NCBI GenBank assembly: GCA_024763215.1
Contig: JANTFX010000002.1
Coordinates: forward strand, 1 to 64,000
DNA length: 64,000 nucleotides
From: Candidatus Krumholzibacteriia bacterium
Lineage (GTDB): Bacteria; Krumholzibacteriota; Krumholzibacteriia; LZORAL124-64-63
Direction of reading: 5' to 3'
Shown here: piece after piece, positions 62,889-64,000 of the stretch
How the letters are laid out: each line of letters begins with the position of its first letter
Numbering within the stretch: position 1 is the first letter of the stretch
Notes under the pieces: model-generated
Databases searched by the model: none
What the model was told of the DNA's origin: nothing
What the model saw: only the letters and a program-made list of their open reading frames with translations
Made by a program: the position numbers and the translations under genes

Positions 62889-63959
62889 TTAAACCATCGC
62901 CGGCTGGCCGAGCATCTGCTGCAGCTCCTGCACGTCCGGGCTCCGGCCCATGGCGGTATCCAGAGTCACCCACTTGTTGACCACCGCCTGGTATAGTGAC
63001 TGGTTCAAGGTCTGCATGCCGTGCTTCTGCCCTGCCTGCATGTGACCGTAGATCTGATGGGTCTTGTTGTCGCGGATCATCGCCTTGATGGCCGGCGTGC
63101 ATACCATGACCTCCAGCGCCAGCGCCCGCCCGCCACCGCGGGCCCTGGGCAGGAGCTGCTGGGTGATCACGCCGTTCAGGCAGAACGAGAGCTGCGAGCG
63201 CACCTGGTTCTGCTGCTCGGGCGGAAACACGTCGATGATCCGATTGATGGATTCGAAGGTGCTGTTGGTGTGCAGGGTCGCCAGGGCCAGGTGCCCCGTT
63301 TCGGCGATGGTCAGGGCCGCGGCGATGGTCTCGCGGTCCCGCATCTCGCCGATGAGGATCACGTCCGGGTCCTGCCTCAGCACGTACTTCAACGCGTCGG
63401 GGAAACTGTGGGTGTCGCTGTTGACCTCGCGCTGGTTGACGATGCAGTTCTTGTGCTGGTGCACGAACTCGATGGGGTCCTCGATGGTGATGATGTGGCC
63501 CTTGCGGTTGGAGTTGATGGTATCGACCATGGTCGCCAGGGTGGTGGACTTGCCGCTGCCGGTGGGCCCGGTGACCAGCACCAGGCCGTTGTTCTTCTGG
63601 ATCAACGTCCGGCACACGCCGGGCAGTCCCAGCTCCTCGAAGGTGCTGATCTTGTAGGGGATCTGCCGGATGGCCATGGAGACCACCCCGCGCTGCAGGA
63701 ATACGTTTGCGCGGAACCGGCTGATGCCCTGCACGCCGAAGGAGAGGTCGAGCTCCTTCTTGGTCTCGAAGCGCTTCTTCTGCTCGTCGTTGAGGATGCT
63801 GTAGGCCAGCCGCATGGTCTCGTCCCCGCTGAGGACCGCGTGGTCGGTGCTCACGATGGTCCCGTCGATGCGGTACTGGGGCGGCAGCCCCGCCACGATA
63901 TGGAGGTCGCTGGCCCCGCGTGAGACCATGTCCTCTAGCAATTCCCTCATTCCTGCCAC
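62889..63959 (-). CDS. pilT: Twitching motility retraction ATPase PilT
   Basis: 356-aa hexameric ATPase. It has SRGASDLHIVAGLPP at the N-terminus, Walker A TGPTGSGKSTTL, the Asp box ITIEDPIEFVH, Walker B VILIGEMRDRETIAAALTIA and the His box HLALATLHTNST. The tail MIRDNKTHQIYGHMQAGQKH is typical of PilT. The start is GTG at 63959; an ATG three codons on is possible. The elongation ATPase gene pilB is expected just beyond the window. Confidence 0.96.
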   Translation of the reverse strand: MAGMRELLEDMVSRGASDLHIVAGLPPQYRIDGTIVSTDHAVLSGDETMRLAYSILNDEQKKRFETKKELDLSFGVQGISRFRANVFLQRGVVSMAIRQIPYKISTFEELGLPGVCRTLIQKNNGLVLVTGPTGSGKSTTLATMVDTINSNRKGHIITIEDPIEFVHQHKNCIVNQREVNSDTHSFPDALKYVLRQDPDVILIGEMRDRETIAAALTIAETGHLALATLHTNSTFESINRIIDVFPPEQQNQVRSQLSFCLNGVITQQLLPRARGGGRALALEVMVCTPAIKAMIRDNKTHQIYGHMQAGQKHGMQTLNQSLYQAVVNKWVTLDTAMGRSPDVQELQQMLGQPAMV

Positions 63960-63983
63960 TGCTTGCTTCCCTCCGGTAAAGTC

Positions 63984-64000
63984 CTAATCCGACACCGCGG
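63984..64000 (-). CDS. Possible 3' end of an upstream gene (pilB expected)
   Basis: The minus strand reads GCG-GTG-TCG-GAT-TAG, an open frame ending in TAG 24 bp before pilT. Only four codons (AVSD) are visible, too few to identify. pilB is expected here from the Myxococcus-like order, so this is a guess from context. Confidence 0.25.

Overview
This 64 kb window is GC-rich bacterial chromosome. Almost every gene is on the minus strand, so transcription runs from high to low coordinates. The cell is Gram-negative: there is an LpxL-type lipid A acyltransferase, the two ADP-heptose enzymes RfaE1 and RfaE2, a type IV pilus secretin, a lipoprotein and a likely outer-membrane barrel. The primary-type sigma factor is short (284 aa), a DUF4837 lipoprotein is present, and the pilus cluster follows the Myxococcus-like order pilT-C-S-R-A-(ABC)-D-M-N-O-P-Q. 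Together these fit an uncultured lineage of the FCB/Krumholzibacteriota/Gemmatimonadota or deltaproteobacterial neighbourhood better than a gamma- or alphaproteobacterium. That placement is inference. No phage, insertion sequence, transposase or CRISPR array was seen.

Layout from the right end, in the direction of transcription: (1) 64000-48690 is a complete-looking type IV pilus locus. It holds the PilT ATPase, the PilC platform protein, the PilS/PilR two-component system, the major pilin PilA, two further pilin-like genes, an ABC transporter with a TPR partner that resembles the PilGHI module of myxobacteria, the PilD peptidase, the PilMNOP alignment complex and the PilQ secretin. Strong sigma-54 promoters precede both pilA and pilM, consistent with control by PilR. 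(2) 48617-44135 holds aroK, rsmD, coaD, obgE, dprA and lpxL. (3) A lone plus-strand DUF3467 gene is followed by a minus-strand operon (43702-38250): rfaE1, rfaE2, a cyclic-2,3-diphosphoglycerate-synthetase-like P-loop protein, sucC, sucD and ndk. (4) 38231-32251 is the classical fatty-acid operon yceD-rpmF-plsX-fabD-fabG-acpP-fabF-rnc, but without fabH. (5) 32180-26218 is a tightly coupled envelope operon: TPR protein, secreted unknown, ECF sigma factor, zinc-binding membrane anti-sigma factor, DUF4837 lipoprotein and a barrel-like protein. It is followed by an orphan ParA ATPase. (6) 25283-23226 (plus strand) holds an MBL-fold hydrolase and inositol-3-phosphate synthase. (7) 22771-17047 is a glycan-synthesis block: an initiating sugar transferase, a Gfo/Idh oxidoreductase and three glycosyltransferases, interrupted by a tRNA-Gly/Cys/Leu operon. 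(8) 16858-11667 holds dnaK, the sigma factor, tRNA-Val and thrS. (9) 11473-1 is a translation and housekeeping run: infC-rpmI-rplT-pheS-pheT, a ZapB-like gene, zapA, a probable 6S RNA, rny, folD, a prenyl synthase, a DUF212 protein and dxs (cut by the window edge).

Regulation can be read in several places. There are consensus-like -35/-10 promoters for the sigma gene, the tRNAs, rfaE1, the yceD operon and the sugar transferase. A structured leader with an intrinsic terminator sits directly before infC, which starts at the rare codon AUC. Two GG-N10-GC sigma-54 promoters lie in the pilus locus next to their probable activator.
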